This document shows positions 1-7,077 of a DNA stretch of 14,545 bases, piece after piece; the first letter of the stretch is position 1; each line of letters starts with the position of its first letter. The position numbers and the translations under genes were made by a program. The DNA is taken from the NCBI GenBank assembly GCA_027030435.1, contig JALVEX010000092.1, forward strand, positions 1-14,545, read 5' to 3'. This DNA comes from Paracoccaceae bacterium (lineage in GTDB: Bacteria; Pseudomonadota; Alphaproteobacteria; Rhodobacterales; Rhodobacteraceae). Below the pieces are notes generated by a model. That model ran no database searches and was not told where the DNA came from. It saw only the letters and a program-made list of their open reading frames with translations.

Positions 1-467
1 CAGGGCCGGGCGGCATCGGCAAAAACATCCGCGAGAATTGCCTGAAGCGCCTCGGCATCCTTTCGGGTGAAGGCGGCGGGTGTGTTGCTGTCAATATCGA
101 ACACGCCCAGAAGATCACCGTGGCGGTTCCAGACCGGCAGCACAAGTTCGCTCCGCGTTGTCGATGCACAGGCGATATGGCCGGGGAAGGCATGCACATC
201 GTCCACGATCTGCACCTCTCCCAACCGCGCCGACGCCCCGCAGACGCCACGCGAAAAGGGGATGGAGAGGCAGCCATGCCCGCCCTGATAGGGGCCGATC
301 TTCAGAAGATCCGGCGCGATGACCCGGTAGAAGCCCGTCCAGTCGAAGCGATCATCCGCATGATGCACCTCGCAGGCAACCGTGGCCATGAGGGCTACGG
401 TATCGCTTTCGCCCTCGCAAAGCGCGGCAATATCACGCTTCAGCGCGGGCCAGTCGGCGCGCTTCAC
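1..467 (-). CDS. msrC: Free methionine-(R)-sulfoxide reductase (GAF-domain fRMsr), C-terminus cut by window edge
   Basis: Reduces free L-methionine-(R)-sulfoxide in the cytoplasm, a repair function against oxidative damage. The 155 residues visible are one GAF domain with family motifs: DWTGFY (42-47), GPYQGG (58-63), GVCG (74-77), VHAFPGHIAC (91-100) and GVFDIDS (121-127). Three cysteines, Cys66, Cys76 and Cys100, keep the 10- and 24-residue spacing of E. coli Cys84, Cys94 and Cys118; the last is the catalytic one in the family. Glu107, Asp124 and Asp126 match the substrate-binding acids. The usual Asp after the catalytic Cys is Ala101 here. I chose a GTG start because its GTGA overlaps the thiolase stop by 4 bp, giving translational coupling, and the resulting length fits the family (about 165 aa). 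The next in-frame ATG (residue 27) would cut into the domain. Only the last few residues are missing. Function is inferred from family motifs. Confidence 0.9.
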   Translation of the reverse strand, partial: MKRADWPALKRDIAALCEGESDTVALMATVACEVHHADDRFDWTGFYRVIAPDLLKIGPYQGGHGCLSIPFSRGVCGASARLGEVQIVDDVHAFPGHIACASTTRSELVLPVWNRHGDLLGVFDIDSNTPAAFTRKDAEALQAILADVFADAARP

Positions 468-1642
468 GGCCGCTCGATGGCGATTGCCGTGCCCTCGCCT
501 CCGCCGATACAGATCGCCGCCACGCCGCGCTTCAGCCCGCGCTTTTCCAGCGCGTTCAGCAATGTCACCATGATGCGCGCGCCGGAAGCGCCGATCGGAT
601 GGCCCATGGCGCAGGCGCCGCCGTTCACGTTCATCTTTTCGCGCGGGATGCCCATTTCCCGCATGAACACCATCGGCACCACGGCGAAAGCCTCGTTCAC
701 CTCCCACAGATCCACGTCATCGACGCTCCAGCCGAGGCGATCAAGCAGCTTCTGCGCCGCGGGGATGGGCGCGGTGGTGAACCAGCCCGGCTCATGGGCA
801 TGGCTGGCGTGGCCGAGGATGCGGGCGCGCACCGGCAGGCCGTGCTCTTCGGCGGCCGATCCCCTGGCCAGGAGAAGCGCCGCCGCGCCATCGGAGATGG
901 AGGAGGAATTGGCCGCCGTCACCGTGCCGCCTTCGCGAAAGGCCGGGCGCAGATGCGGGATCTTCTCGGGGCGGGCGCGCGCGGGCTGTTCGTCGGCCTC
1001 CACCACCACCTCGCCCTTGCGGGTTTTCACGGTCACGGGCGTGATCTCGCCGTCAAACGCTCCGCTCTCCTGCGCCGCAAGCGCATTTGAAAGCGAGCCC
1101 AGCGCATATTCATCCTGGGCTTCGCGGGAAAGCTGGAATTTCTCGGCGCAATCCTCGGCGAACGTGCCCATGAGGCGGCCCTTGTCATAGGCATCTTCAA
1201 GGCCATCGAGAAACATGCTGTCGATCACCTGGCCATGCCCGAGGCGGGCGCCGGCGCGCATCTTGGGCAGGAGATAGGGCGCGCGGCTCATGCTCTCCAT
1301 GCCGCCGGCCACCATCACCCCGGTTTGCCCGAGGGCGATCTGGTCATGCGCCATCATCACCGTTTTCATGCCGGAGCCGCACATCTTGTTGATCGTGGTC
1401 GCGGGCACGCCCTGCCCCAGCCCGGCGGCAAAACCGGCCTGACGCGCCGGCGCCTGCCCCTGCCCGGCGGGCAGCACACAGCCCATCAGCAGCTCCTCCA
1501 CGATCTCCGGCTTCGCACCGGCCCCCTCGAGGGCGGCTCGAATCGCCGCCCCGCCCAGAACCGGCGCGTCCACTTCCGCGAAAACCCCCTGCAATCCGCC
1601 CATCGGCGTGCGCGATGCACCCACGATCACGACTTCTTCCAT
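464..1642 (-). CDS. Acetyl-CoA C-acyltransferase (thiolase, AtoB/PhaA/FadA type)
   Basis: Thiolase that condenses or cleaves acyl-CoA and acetyl-CoA, 392 aa, the usual length for this family. The catalytic residues are visible: nucleophile Cys88 in NKMCGSG, His348 in GHPIGASG and Cys378 in CIGGGEG. The last two fall at the same numbers as in the Zoogloea biosynthetic thiolase. GGMESMSRAPYL is the other family signature. A longer frame opens at 1726, but the ATG at 1642 is preceded by AAGGAGAAGGAG and begins exactly at the family N-terminus (MEEVVIVGASRTP), so I start there. The gene overlaps the downstream fRMsr gene by 4 bp and diverges from the STAS gene across 95 bp. Sequence alone does not separate degradative (fatty acid or ketone body) from biosynthetic (polyhydroxybutyrate) use, and no phaB, fadB or CoA-transferase gene is in view. 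Confidence 0.93.
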   Translation of the reverse strand: MEEVVIVGASRTPMGGLQGVFAEVDAPVLGGAAIRAALEGAGAKPEIVEELLMGCVLPAGQGQAPARQAGFAAGLGQGVPATTINKMCGSGMKTVMMAHDQIALGQTGVMVAGGMESMSRAPYLLPKMRAGARLGHGQVIDSMFLDGLEDAYDKGRLMGTFAEDCAEKFQLSREAQDEYALGSLSNALAAQESGAFDGEITPVTVKTRKGEVVVEADEQPARARPEKIPHLRPAFREGGTVTAANSSSISDGAAALLLARGSAAEEHGLPVRARILGHASHAHEPGWFTTAPIPAAQKLLDRLGWSVDDVDLWEVNEAFAVVPMVFMREMGIPREKMNVNGGACAMGHPIGASGARIMVTLLNALEKRGLKRGVAAICIGGGEGTAIAIERP

Positions 1643-1692
1643 GCTGCCTGCTCCTTCTCCTTGTGCTGAGGTCTGCATACCGAATGGTAACG

Positions 1693-1721
1693 ATTGTCGT
1701 CTAGCCTTGGTTGCAGGCCAA
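1693..1721 (-). promoter_or_regulatory. Candidate sigma-70-type promoter of the thiolase gene
   Basis: On the minus strand TTGGCC (1721-1716) and GACAAT (1698-1693) are separated by 17 bp. Each box matches 4 of 6 consensus positions. The -10 box lies about 50 bp before the thiolase ATG. A small inverted repeat, TACC-GAAT-GGTA, sits at 1678-1689 just downstream of the -10 box and could be an operator. Both are weak motifs found by eye in the divergent intergenic gap. Confidence 0.25.
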
Positions 1722-1737
1722 TTCACGGAGGAGCCGG

Positions 1738-2097
1738 ATGAAGCTTGAAATCAAGGATACGGGCGGGGCCCGGCTGATCACAGTTCCCGAAGCCCGCATT
1801 GATGCTTCCGTCGCCATTCGTTTCAAGGAGGCGATGGTCGAGGCGGCGAAGGAAGGGCCGGAGCGGGTGATCCTCGATCTTTCGAATGTCGATTTCATCG
1901 ACAGCAGCGGCCTCGGAGCGGTTGTGGCCAGCATGAAGCTTCTGGGCAATGGCCGGCGCCTCGAGCTCGCCAGGCTGTCGCCTCTTGTCGAAAAGGTGTT
2001 CCGTCTCACGCGGATGGATAGCGTCTTCACGATCCATGAAGATCTTACGTGGCTGGCCGGGGCGGCAGAAGGCGGAGGCATGAAGAATGCATCCTGA
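1738..2097 (+). CDS. STAS-domain anti-sigma factor antagonist (SpoIIAA/RsbV-like)
   Basis: A 119-aa single STAS domain of the anti-anti-sigma family. Such proteins bind a cognate anti-sigma kinase when unphosphorylated and are released when a conserved serine is phosphorylated. The core DLSNVDFIDSSGLG (47-60) carries the phospho-acceptor serine (Ser56 or Ser57) and matches the SpoIIAA/RsbV pattern. The ATG at 1738 follows ACGGAGGAG, a good ribosome binding site. An upstream in-frame ATG at 1711 is less likely because the family N-terminus starts at MKLEIKD. The gene overlaps the next gene, its predicted kinase partner, by 11 bp, so the two are almost certainly co-translated. No phosphatase or sigma factor is present in the window. 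Confidence 0.92.
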   Translation: MKLEIKDTGGARLITVPEARIDASVAIRFKEAMVEAAKEGPERVILDLSNVDFIDSSGLGAVVASMKLLGNGRRLELARLSPLVEKVFRLTRMDSVFTIHEDLTWLAGAAEGGGMKNAS

Positions 2098-2584
2098 AAC
2101 GAATTCAGGCGTAATCGCAGCCAGAGAAGCGTGCGAATCGGACAGAGCCGGCCTTCGCCTTGATTACAGGATGCAGCTCAAGGCCACGCCGGAGGATGTC
2201 AGAAAGGCATTGGGAGAACTCTGTGAGGCTGTCCGCCCCCTCGGGCTTCCGGCCGAACTCACGGGCACGGTGGAGCTCGTTCTGGCCGAAGTCCTGAACA
2301 ATATCGTCGAACATGCCTATGCCGGAGCAAATGCGGGCCATATAGATCTGCGTGCCCGATACATGGATTCAGGCTTCCGTTTCGAAATAACCGACGAGGG
2401 GAGCGAGATGCCGGGCGGGATGTTGCCCGTGGGGGAACATGTGGATCTCGATACCGATCTCAATGCGCTCCCTGAAGGTGGTTTTGGCTGGTATCTCATC
2501 CACGATCTCACCGAAAACCTGCAATATCATAGAGCCTCAGGGCGAAATCAGCTCCGTTTCACGATACGCAATAAGCGGGAATAA
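2087..2584 (+). CDS. RsbW/SpoIIAB-like anti-sigma serine kinase (HATPase_c domain)
   Basis: Predicted GHKL-fold ATPase of 165 aa that phosphorylates the STAS protein encoded just before it and holds a target regulator inactive in a partner switch. The ATP-binding motifs are in order: N-box ELVLAEVLNNIVEHAY (64-78, Glu68, Asn72, Glu75, His76), G1 box ITDEG (101-105, Asp103) and G2 box GGFGWYLIHDL (131-141). About 28 residues precede the fold. The start at 2087 is supported by GGAGG 8 bp upstream, inside the STAS gene. The protein has no membrane segment and should be cytosolic. The target (sigma factor, response regulator or other) cannot be told from this window. Transcription ends at the hairpin at 2640. 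Confidence 0.88.
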   Translation: MHPETNSGVIAAREACESDRAGLRLDYRMQLKATPEDVRKALGELCEAVRPLGLPAELTGTVELVLAEVLNNIVEHAYAGANAGHIDLRARYMDSGFRFEITDEGSEMPGGMLPVGEHVDLDTDLNALPEGGFGWYLIHDLTENLQYHRASGRNQLRFTIRNKRE

Positions 2585-2639
2585 CATATACAATCTTTCT
2601 GCATGATCTGCGCCGTGCTCAACCTATGGCGACGATGAC

Positions 2640-2675
2640 AAAACGGGCGGCATGTTGGCCGCCCGTTTTCTTTTT
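2640..2675. terminator. Rho-independent terminator between convergent genes
   Basis: A perfect 12-bp stem, AAAACGGGCGGC (2640-2651) pairing with GCCGCCCGTTTT (2658-2669), has a 6-nt loop and is followed on the plus strand by CTTTTTC. It lies 55 bp after the anti-sigma kinase stop and 18 bp beyond the aioA stop, so it can serve both strands. The T-run is clearly better for the plus strand; on the minus strand only the four T of the stem are available. Confidence 0.9.
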
Positions 2676-2693
2676 CATGAGATTTGTGGCGCG

Positions 2694-5150
2694 TCAGCCC
2701 TTGTATTCCTTGGATTTGAAGGAAACGGCTTTTGCTCTCGGGGTCGCGTCCGCGAGTTTGCGGATATCGCCCCAGGTGTGCTTGTAATCGGGCAGAACGA
2801 GCTCGTTCACGCCCGGGTTCACCACATTGCCCTGCGAGCCGGCGGGAGAGCCGAACACCATCGCCACCTGACCGCGCTTGGCGGTATCGGTAGGATAGGC
2901 CATGCCCTGGGTGGCGCCGTTCTCGTTGTGGATCTCGATCAGATCGCCGGGATTGAGCGAGAGTTCGGCCATGTCGTCAGGGTGCATTTCCACGAACGGA
3001 TAGGGGAAACGATCCTGGATGAAATCGTTTTCCTGATCGAGGAACTGGTTCTGCCAGAAGATATTGGCACGCACGTTGTTGATCCAGAACCTGAAGCTCT
3101 TCTGCTCCTGGGCCTTGCCGGGCGCCTGCCAGCCGCGCCATCCGGCGGCGCAGAACAGGGCCTTCTTGTCCTCACGGCCATGGCGATCGAACTTGCCATC
3201 GGCATAGAGCCGCTCGGTGCCCACCAGCTTGCCGCCCTCATAGCCGACGACAGGCTCCTGGACCCCGTTGTTGCCCATGGCGCGCAGGCGGTCATAGGTC
3301 ACATCGGGATTGCCCTGGTGATAGCCGTCCATGAAGGCATCTTCCTCGGTCTTCCAGTCATAGCCCTTGAACTTGTCGGCATATTCGTCATGGCCCATTT
3401 CACGCAGCACGCGCTCCATGTGCCGTGCGATACCGGCCGCAATCAGGCAATCGGGCATGGCCTGGCCCGGCGGATCCATGTACTTTTCCGAGAGCCGCAA
3501 GCGGCGTTCGCCGTTCATCGAGGTGAGGTTCATCTCGTTGCTTTCGGCGGCCGGCAGGATCACATGGGCATTCTGGCCGATCTGGCTGTGGATGATATCC
3601 ATGTCCACCACGAACAGCCCGCCAGCATTCACCGCCGCGACGATCGCTTCAACCTGCTGCTCGCGGGTGCCGGTGGCCGAGGCGTCCATCGCGTCCTTGA
3701 CGATATTCGCCCGGCGCCGGTGAACGCGCTTGAACTCCGCCGCGTTCAGGGTCGTTTTGTAGTGATCGCAGGCCCAGACGTGATGCACCTTGCCGCCGCC
3801 GCGGATCAGCAGCTGATCGATATAGGTGGCGGGGCGGCCCACATGGGCGTCGGAGGGGCGATAGTAGCCTTCCTGGTGCCCGCCGAGGCGGCAGCAACCG
3901 CCGCCTTCGCGGCCGATGTTGCCGGTGGCAAGCGCCACATTCACGAGGGCGCCGACGGTGCGGTAATTGTCATTGCCCCAGATGATGCCCTTCTCGTAGC
4001 AGGTCACGCATTTGCGGCGCGAACCATCCTCCTTGGGCTTGGCGATCCATTCGGCGGCCTTGATGATATCGGCCGCATCCACGCCGCAGATTTCGGCCGC
4101 TTCCTCGGGCGAGGTGCGGCAGGTTTCCATGGCGTATTCGAGGCTGCCGAGGCCGGCGGGGTGGGCGCTGTCCATCGCCACGGCCTCGCCATCGCGGTAG
4201 GTGGAAGCTTCGATGAAGTCCTTGTCCGTCCAGCCCTGATCCACGATATGGGTGAGGATGGCGTTGAAGAGCGCCATGTCGCTGCCGGGCTTGATCGCCA
4301 GATGCAGGACATTCTCCTTGCCGGCAATCTCCTCGGCCGTATGCACGGTGAGCGTGCGGCGGGGATCGACGATCACCATCCGCGCGCCGTTCTCCAGGCC
4401 TTTCCTCATGTGGTTGAGGAAGAGGTTGGTCTGGGTTTCCATCGAATTGGCGCCGACCATGAAGATCGTGTCGGTGATCTCGTAATCCTTGTAGGCATAG
4501 TTGAGTTCGCCAACGCCCATGTCGCGGGTGGAATGGACTTCCGAATTGTAGGCCGGCCGGTTGTGGATGCGGGCGTTTTTCACCTTCATGCTCTGGAAAT
4601 AGAGCTTGCCGGTGCCCCAGGTGTTTTCGTAGCCCCCGGCGGAGCCGCCGTGGTCGAACATCGAAACCACCAGATCATCCTCGGAACCCTGGGTGATCAC
4701 GCGGGCGGTGACGCGGGCCACCAGATCAAGCGCATCCTCCCAGCTCGTCGGCTGCCAGGTGCCGTTGCGCCACACCATCGGATCGGTGAGCCGCTGCTGC
4801 TGGGTGCCGGTCACCTGCGAGGGCCGGTTCTCGGCCATCCGCGCGCCGCGGATCGAGGTCAGGCCGGAGTTCACCACGCAATCCTTGTCCGGCACCACGA
4901 CAAGATGCACGTCCTCGCCGTCCTGCTTGACGACATTATACATCGACGGGGCAACCCAGGTGCCATCGGCGCCCTGCTGTTCGGAAAGGTCGATACCGAA
5001 GGCATTGTCCTTGAGCGTGCCCTGCTTTGTGCGCGGCCATGTGTAGGCCTTGTAGCCGCAACCGACGATGCAGTAGTGGCAGGTGACGTTATGCACCTTC
5101 GCATCCTTGGGCGGGATGGGAAGGCGATCGATCTGTCTCTTGTAAGCCAT
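2694..5150 (-). CDS. aioA: Arsenite oxidase large subunit (molybdopterin, [3Fe-4S])
   Basis: Catalytic subunit of respiratory/detoxifying arsenite oxidase (DMSO reductase superfamily), oxidising arsenite to arsenate in the periplasm and passing electrons to the Rieske subunit. It has 818 aa, close to the usual size. The [3Fe-4S] ligands are Cys24, Cys27 and Cys31 (CHYCIVGC), with Ser99 in place of a fourth cysteine, as is typical. The arsenite-funnel residues described in Alcaligenes faecalis are conserved: His167 and Glu175 (FDHGGSAGGYEN), and Arg421 and His425 (RLGGHQEGY). NGERRLRLSEKYMDPPG and the C-terminal VSFKSKEYKG are also diagnostic. It has no signal peptide of its own, consistent with export together with Tat-tagged AioB. 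GGGGGAGG precedes the ATG, 15 bp after the aioB stop. It is the last gene of the arsenite block and faces the hairpin at 2640-2675. Confidence 0.97.
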   Translation of the reverse strand: MAYKRQIDRLPIPPKDAKVHNVTCHYCIVGCGYKAYTWPRTKQGTLKDNAFGIDLSEQQGADGTWVAPSMYNVVKQDGEDVHLVVVPDKDCVVNSGLTSIRGARMAENRPSQVTGTQQQRLTDPMVWRNGTWQPTSWEDALDLVARVTARVITQGSEDDLVVSMFDHGGSAGGYENTWGTGKLYFQSMKVKNARIHNRPAYNSEVHSTRDMGVGELNYAYKDYEITDTIFMVGANSMETQTNLFLNHMRKGLENGARMVIVDPRRTLTVHTAEEIAGKENVLHLAIKPGSDMALFNAILTHIVDQGWTDKDFIEASTYRDGEAVAMDSAHPAGLGSLEYAMETCRTSPEEAAEICGVDAADIIKAAEWIAKPKEDGSRRKCVTCYEKGIIWGNDNYRTVGALVNVALATGNIGREGGGCCRLGGHQEGYYRPSDAHVGRPATYIDQLLIRGGGKVHHVWACDHYKTTLNAAEFKRVHRRRANIVKDAMDASATGTREQQVEAIVAAVNAGGLFVVDMDIIHSQIGQNAHVILPAAESNEMNLTSMNGERRLRLSEKYMDPPGQAMPDCLIAAGIARHMERVLREMGHDEYADKFKGYDWKTEEDAFMDGYHQGNPDVTYDRLRAMGNNGVQEPVVGYEGGKLVGTERLYADGKFDRHGREDKKALFCAAGWRGWQAPGKAQEQKSFRFWINNVRANIFWQNQFLDQENDFIQDRFPYPFVEMHPDDMAELSLNPGDLIEIHNENGATQGMAYPTDTAKRGQVAMVFGSPAGSQGNVVNPGVNELVLPDYKHTWGDIRKLADATPRAKAVSFKSKEYKG

Positions 5151-5165
5151 GTTGTTTCCTCCCCC

Positions 5166-5684
5166 TCAGAGCACGTTCGACGGGCGACCGAAAATCAGAT
5201 CGGTGCAGCCCTCGGCGTAAATGTCGCCCTTGTCATCCACCCGCAGGGTGAATTGCGGCAGGTTCTGAGTGGCATGGCCCCAGACCTGCTGGCCGCCGGC
5301 CTCGACATCGAAACGCGAGAAATGGCCGGGGCAATTGAGGGTGCGATCCTCGCCATTGTAGGAGAGCCCGTAGCCCTTGTGCGGGCAGAGCACGGAGAAG
5401 GCAACGATATCGCCATCCGGGCCTACCCCGCCTTCAACCTCCTGGCCGAGCTTCAGCAGCACGCCCGGGCTGTCGGCATCGGGATATTCGATATCCATCG
5501 GCTCGTTCACCTTGAGATCGGCGATATTGGCAAGCCGGTTCGACGGATAATCCACCTGGGCCATGGCCGGTGCGGCCTTGGCCTGCCCAGGGGTGACAGT
5601 GGCCGCTGCGGCGCCGGCGGCGGCGAGGGCGCCCCCGCGCAGGAACTGCCTCCGGCCCACATCGACCAGTTTCTTGCATTTCAT
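5166..5684 (-). CDS. aioB: Arsenite oxidase small Rieske subunit
   Basis: Rieske [2Fe-2S] electron-transfer subunit that partners AioA, 172 aa. The N-terminus carries a Tat signal (GRRQFLRGG, 10-18, then an Ala-rich hydrophobic stretch to about residue 40), which exports the folded heterodimer. Cluster ligands are Cys100 and His102 (CPH) and Cys118 and His121 (CPGH). The two positions that form a disulfide near the cluster in the betaproteobacterial enzyme are Tyr105 and Gly120 here, as in alphaproteobacterial forms that lack the bond. I start at the ATG at 5684, preceded by GGGAGGT at good spacing, rather than at an upstream ATG at 5783 that would put 33 unrelated residues before the Tat motif. 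The order aioB then aioA is standard. A 151-bp gap separates it from aioR. Confidence 0.96.
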   Translation of the reverse strand: MKCKKLVDVGRRQFLRGGALAAAGAAAATVTPGQAKAAPAMAQVDYPSNRLANIADLKVNEPMDIEYPDADSPGVLLKLGQEVEGGVGPDGDIVAFSVLCPHKGYGLSYNGEDRTLNCPGHFSRFDVEAGGQQVWGHATQNLPQFTLRVDDKGDIYAEGCTDLIFGRPSNVL

Positions 5685-5835
5685 GGAAATTACCTCCCTG
5701 TTTCGCGGTTGTCGCGGGGCAAGTCTAGCAGGGAAAACCAGGATAAAAGGGCAGAAATTTACATGGGAATATTCGCATATCACATTGTGGATAAACGGAA
5801 ATTACTGATGTTCGGAAATCCGGACACGCAAGCAC
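5685..5835 (-). promoter_or_regulatory. aioR-aioB intergenic region, likely aioBA promoter, with a direct repeat
   Basis: This 151-bp gap is the only sizeable break inside the arsenite block and probably holds the aioBA promoter. On the minus strand the heptamer ATTTCCG occurs twice (5819-5813 and 5802-5796), 17 bp apart. The second copy is followed by 16 bp and TATGCG (5779-5774), a loose -10-like box, so the repeats sit where an activator could contact RNA polymerase. I scanned for the sigma-54 core (GG, exactly 10 bp, GC) and found none. The nearest look-alike, TGG-TTTTCCCT-GC, has only 8 bp between the dinucleotides. The promoter assignment is inference. Confidence 0.4.
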
Positions 5836-7077
5836 CTAATCCGCCTTCCCGGTGATTCCGTGTTTACGCATCTTCTCCCACAATGTCGTGCGGGAGATCC
5901 CGAGCCGCCTGGCGGCTTGCAAAACCTGCCCGTCGGTGCGCCTGAGGGTTTCGAGGATATGGGCTTTTTCCGCAGCTGCACGAACCTCTGCGAGGCTCTG
6001 CACGGCCTCGGGTTCCAGAAGCTTTTCCGGAAACAGATCGATCACCTGCAACAGCGGGCCAGTGGCGGTTTCCGTGCCGCGCTTCACGCGCGCGCGAAGC
6101 TCCCGCCCGCCACCGGGCCAGTCATGAGTGCGCACCGCCTCCTCGCACAACGGGCTGATGCCTTCCAGCGGGGCTTCGCGGCGCGGATTGAGAGCCGCAA
6201 AGAACTGCTGCAGAAGCCATACGGCATCTTCCGGGCGCGTGCCCAGAGGAGGCACCGGGATTTCCAGCATGTTCAGGCGATACAGGAAATCGGCCCGGGC
6301 GCCATCCCGGCGGATGATATCGGCAATCTCCGGCCCGCAGGCGGCGATGAGGCGCCCTCCGAAACCCGCCTCCTGAGCCTCCAGCAGCGCGCTGCGCCCC
6401 GCCTCCTCCAACAAGCTGATCCCGTTGATGAAAAGCACGCCTTCACCAACCCTTTCCAGAGCGCCGCCGGAGCCGAAGAGCGCCTGCATGCCGTCCCCCT
6501 CGCGGGCCAGGTTGACAGTGACAAAAGGCGCGGCCCGACGCTCGGATGCCGCATGGATCCTGCGGGCTACGAGGGCTTTGCCTGTCCCCGCCGTGCCGGT
6601 GATGAGCACGGGTCGGTCGCTCCCGGCGGCCCGCCGCGCCAGTTTCTCGACACGGCGCGCGGCGGCGGAAATCCCGAGGGCCGGGGTGAAGCTACCTTTC
6701 GTTTTCCCCGCGACCAACAGAGAGAGCTTTTCCAGCAGGGTTGCCATTTCAAAGGGTTTTGTCAGGTAGTCCATGGCGCCGGCCTGCATCAGCCGCACCG
6801 CCTGCTCGATGCCGCCATGACCGGTGATGAAGAGGAATGGCGGCGGGGTGGTGCTGCGGCAAAGCTGGGTGAAAAGCTCCTCCCCCGTGCTGTCGGGCAG
6901 GCGGATATCGCAGATCACCGCATCCAGGGGCGCGCGGGGCGTGCGAATGGCCCCGAGCGCGGTGCGGGCCTGTTTGTGCCAACTCACCGTTGCCCCCTCC
7001 AGCTTCAGCCGCTGCATAAGGGAGCCGCCCATGATCTCGTCATCCTCGACGAGCACGAGAGTCATTCCCTGCAACAT
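5836..7077 (-). CDS. aioR: AioR: NtrC-type response regulator with degenerate AAA+ domain
   Basis: Response regulator of the arsenite-sensing system, 413 aa. The receiver domain (about 5-120) has the acidic pair Asp12-Asp13, phospho-acceptor Asp57, Thr85 and Lys107. An AAA+-like domain follows (about 135-340), with Walker A GTAGTGK (161-167) and YRLNM (266-270), then a Fis-type helix-turn-helix (about 384-407, GISRTTLWEKMRKHGI). The AAA+ part is unusual. Where sigma-54 activators have LFGHEKGAFTGA this protein has LFGSGGALERVGEG (200-213), so the sigma-54-contacting loop is missing. Walker B reads FINGI (216-220) instead of FLDEI. It probably does not remodel sigma-54 and may act as a phosphorylation-controlled DNA binder. 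The start at 7077 has GGTGGAG 5 bp upstream; an alternative ATG at 7065 would give a 4-bp overlap with aioS. The name rests on context and domain order. Confidence 0.88.
   Translation of the reverse strand: MLQGMTLVLVEDDEIMGGSLMQRLKLEGATVSWHKQARTALGAIRTPRAPLDAVICDIRLPDSTGEELFTQLCRSTTPPPFLFITGHGGIEQAVRLMQAGAMDYLTKPFEMATLLEKLSLLVAGKTKGSFTPALGISAAARRVEKLARRAAGSDRPVLITGTAGTGKALVARRIHAASERRAAPFVTVNLAREGDGMQALFGSGGALERVGEGVLFINGISLLEEAGRSALLEAQEAGFGGRLIAACGPEIADIIRRDGARADFLYRLNMLEIPVPPLGTRPEDAVWLLQQFFAALNPRREAPLEGISPLCEEAVRTHDWPGGGRELRARVKRGTETATGPLLQVIDLFPEKLLEPEAVQSLAEVRAAAEKAHILETLRRTDGQVLQAARRLGISRTTLWEKMRKHGITGKAD

Noticed and set aside
120..1190. 356-codon plus-strand frame over the thiolase and reductase
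   Set aside because: Opposite strand of genes with conserved catalytic residues; no domain in its own product.
5715..5740. Sigma-54 promoter look-alike upstream of aioB (TGG-TTTTCCCT-GC)
   Set aside because: Only 8 bp separate GG and GC; the 10-bp spacing is essentially invariant for sigma-54.
2652..5855. 1067-codon open frame on the plus strand over aioA and aioB
   Set aside because: It is antisense to two unmistakable genes. High GC and codon bias keep the opposite frame open; the product is a low-complexity His/Gly/Ala/Val-rich sequence without any domain.
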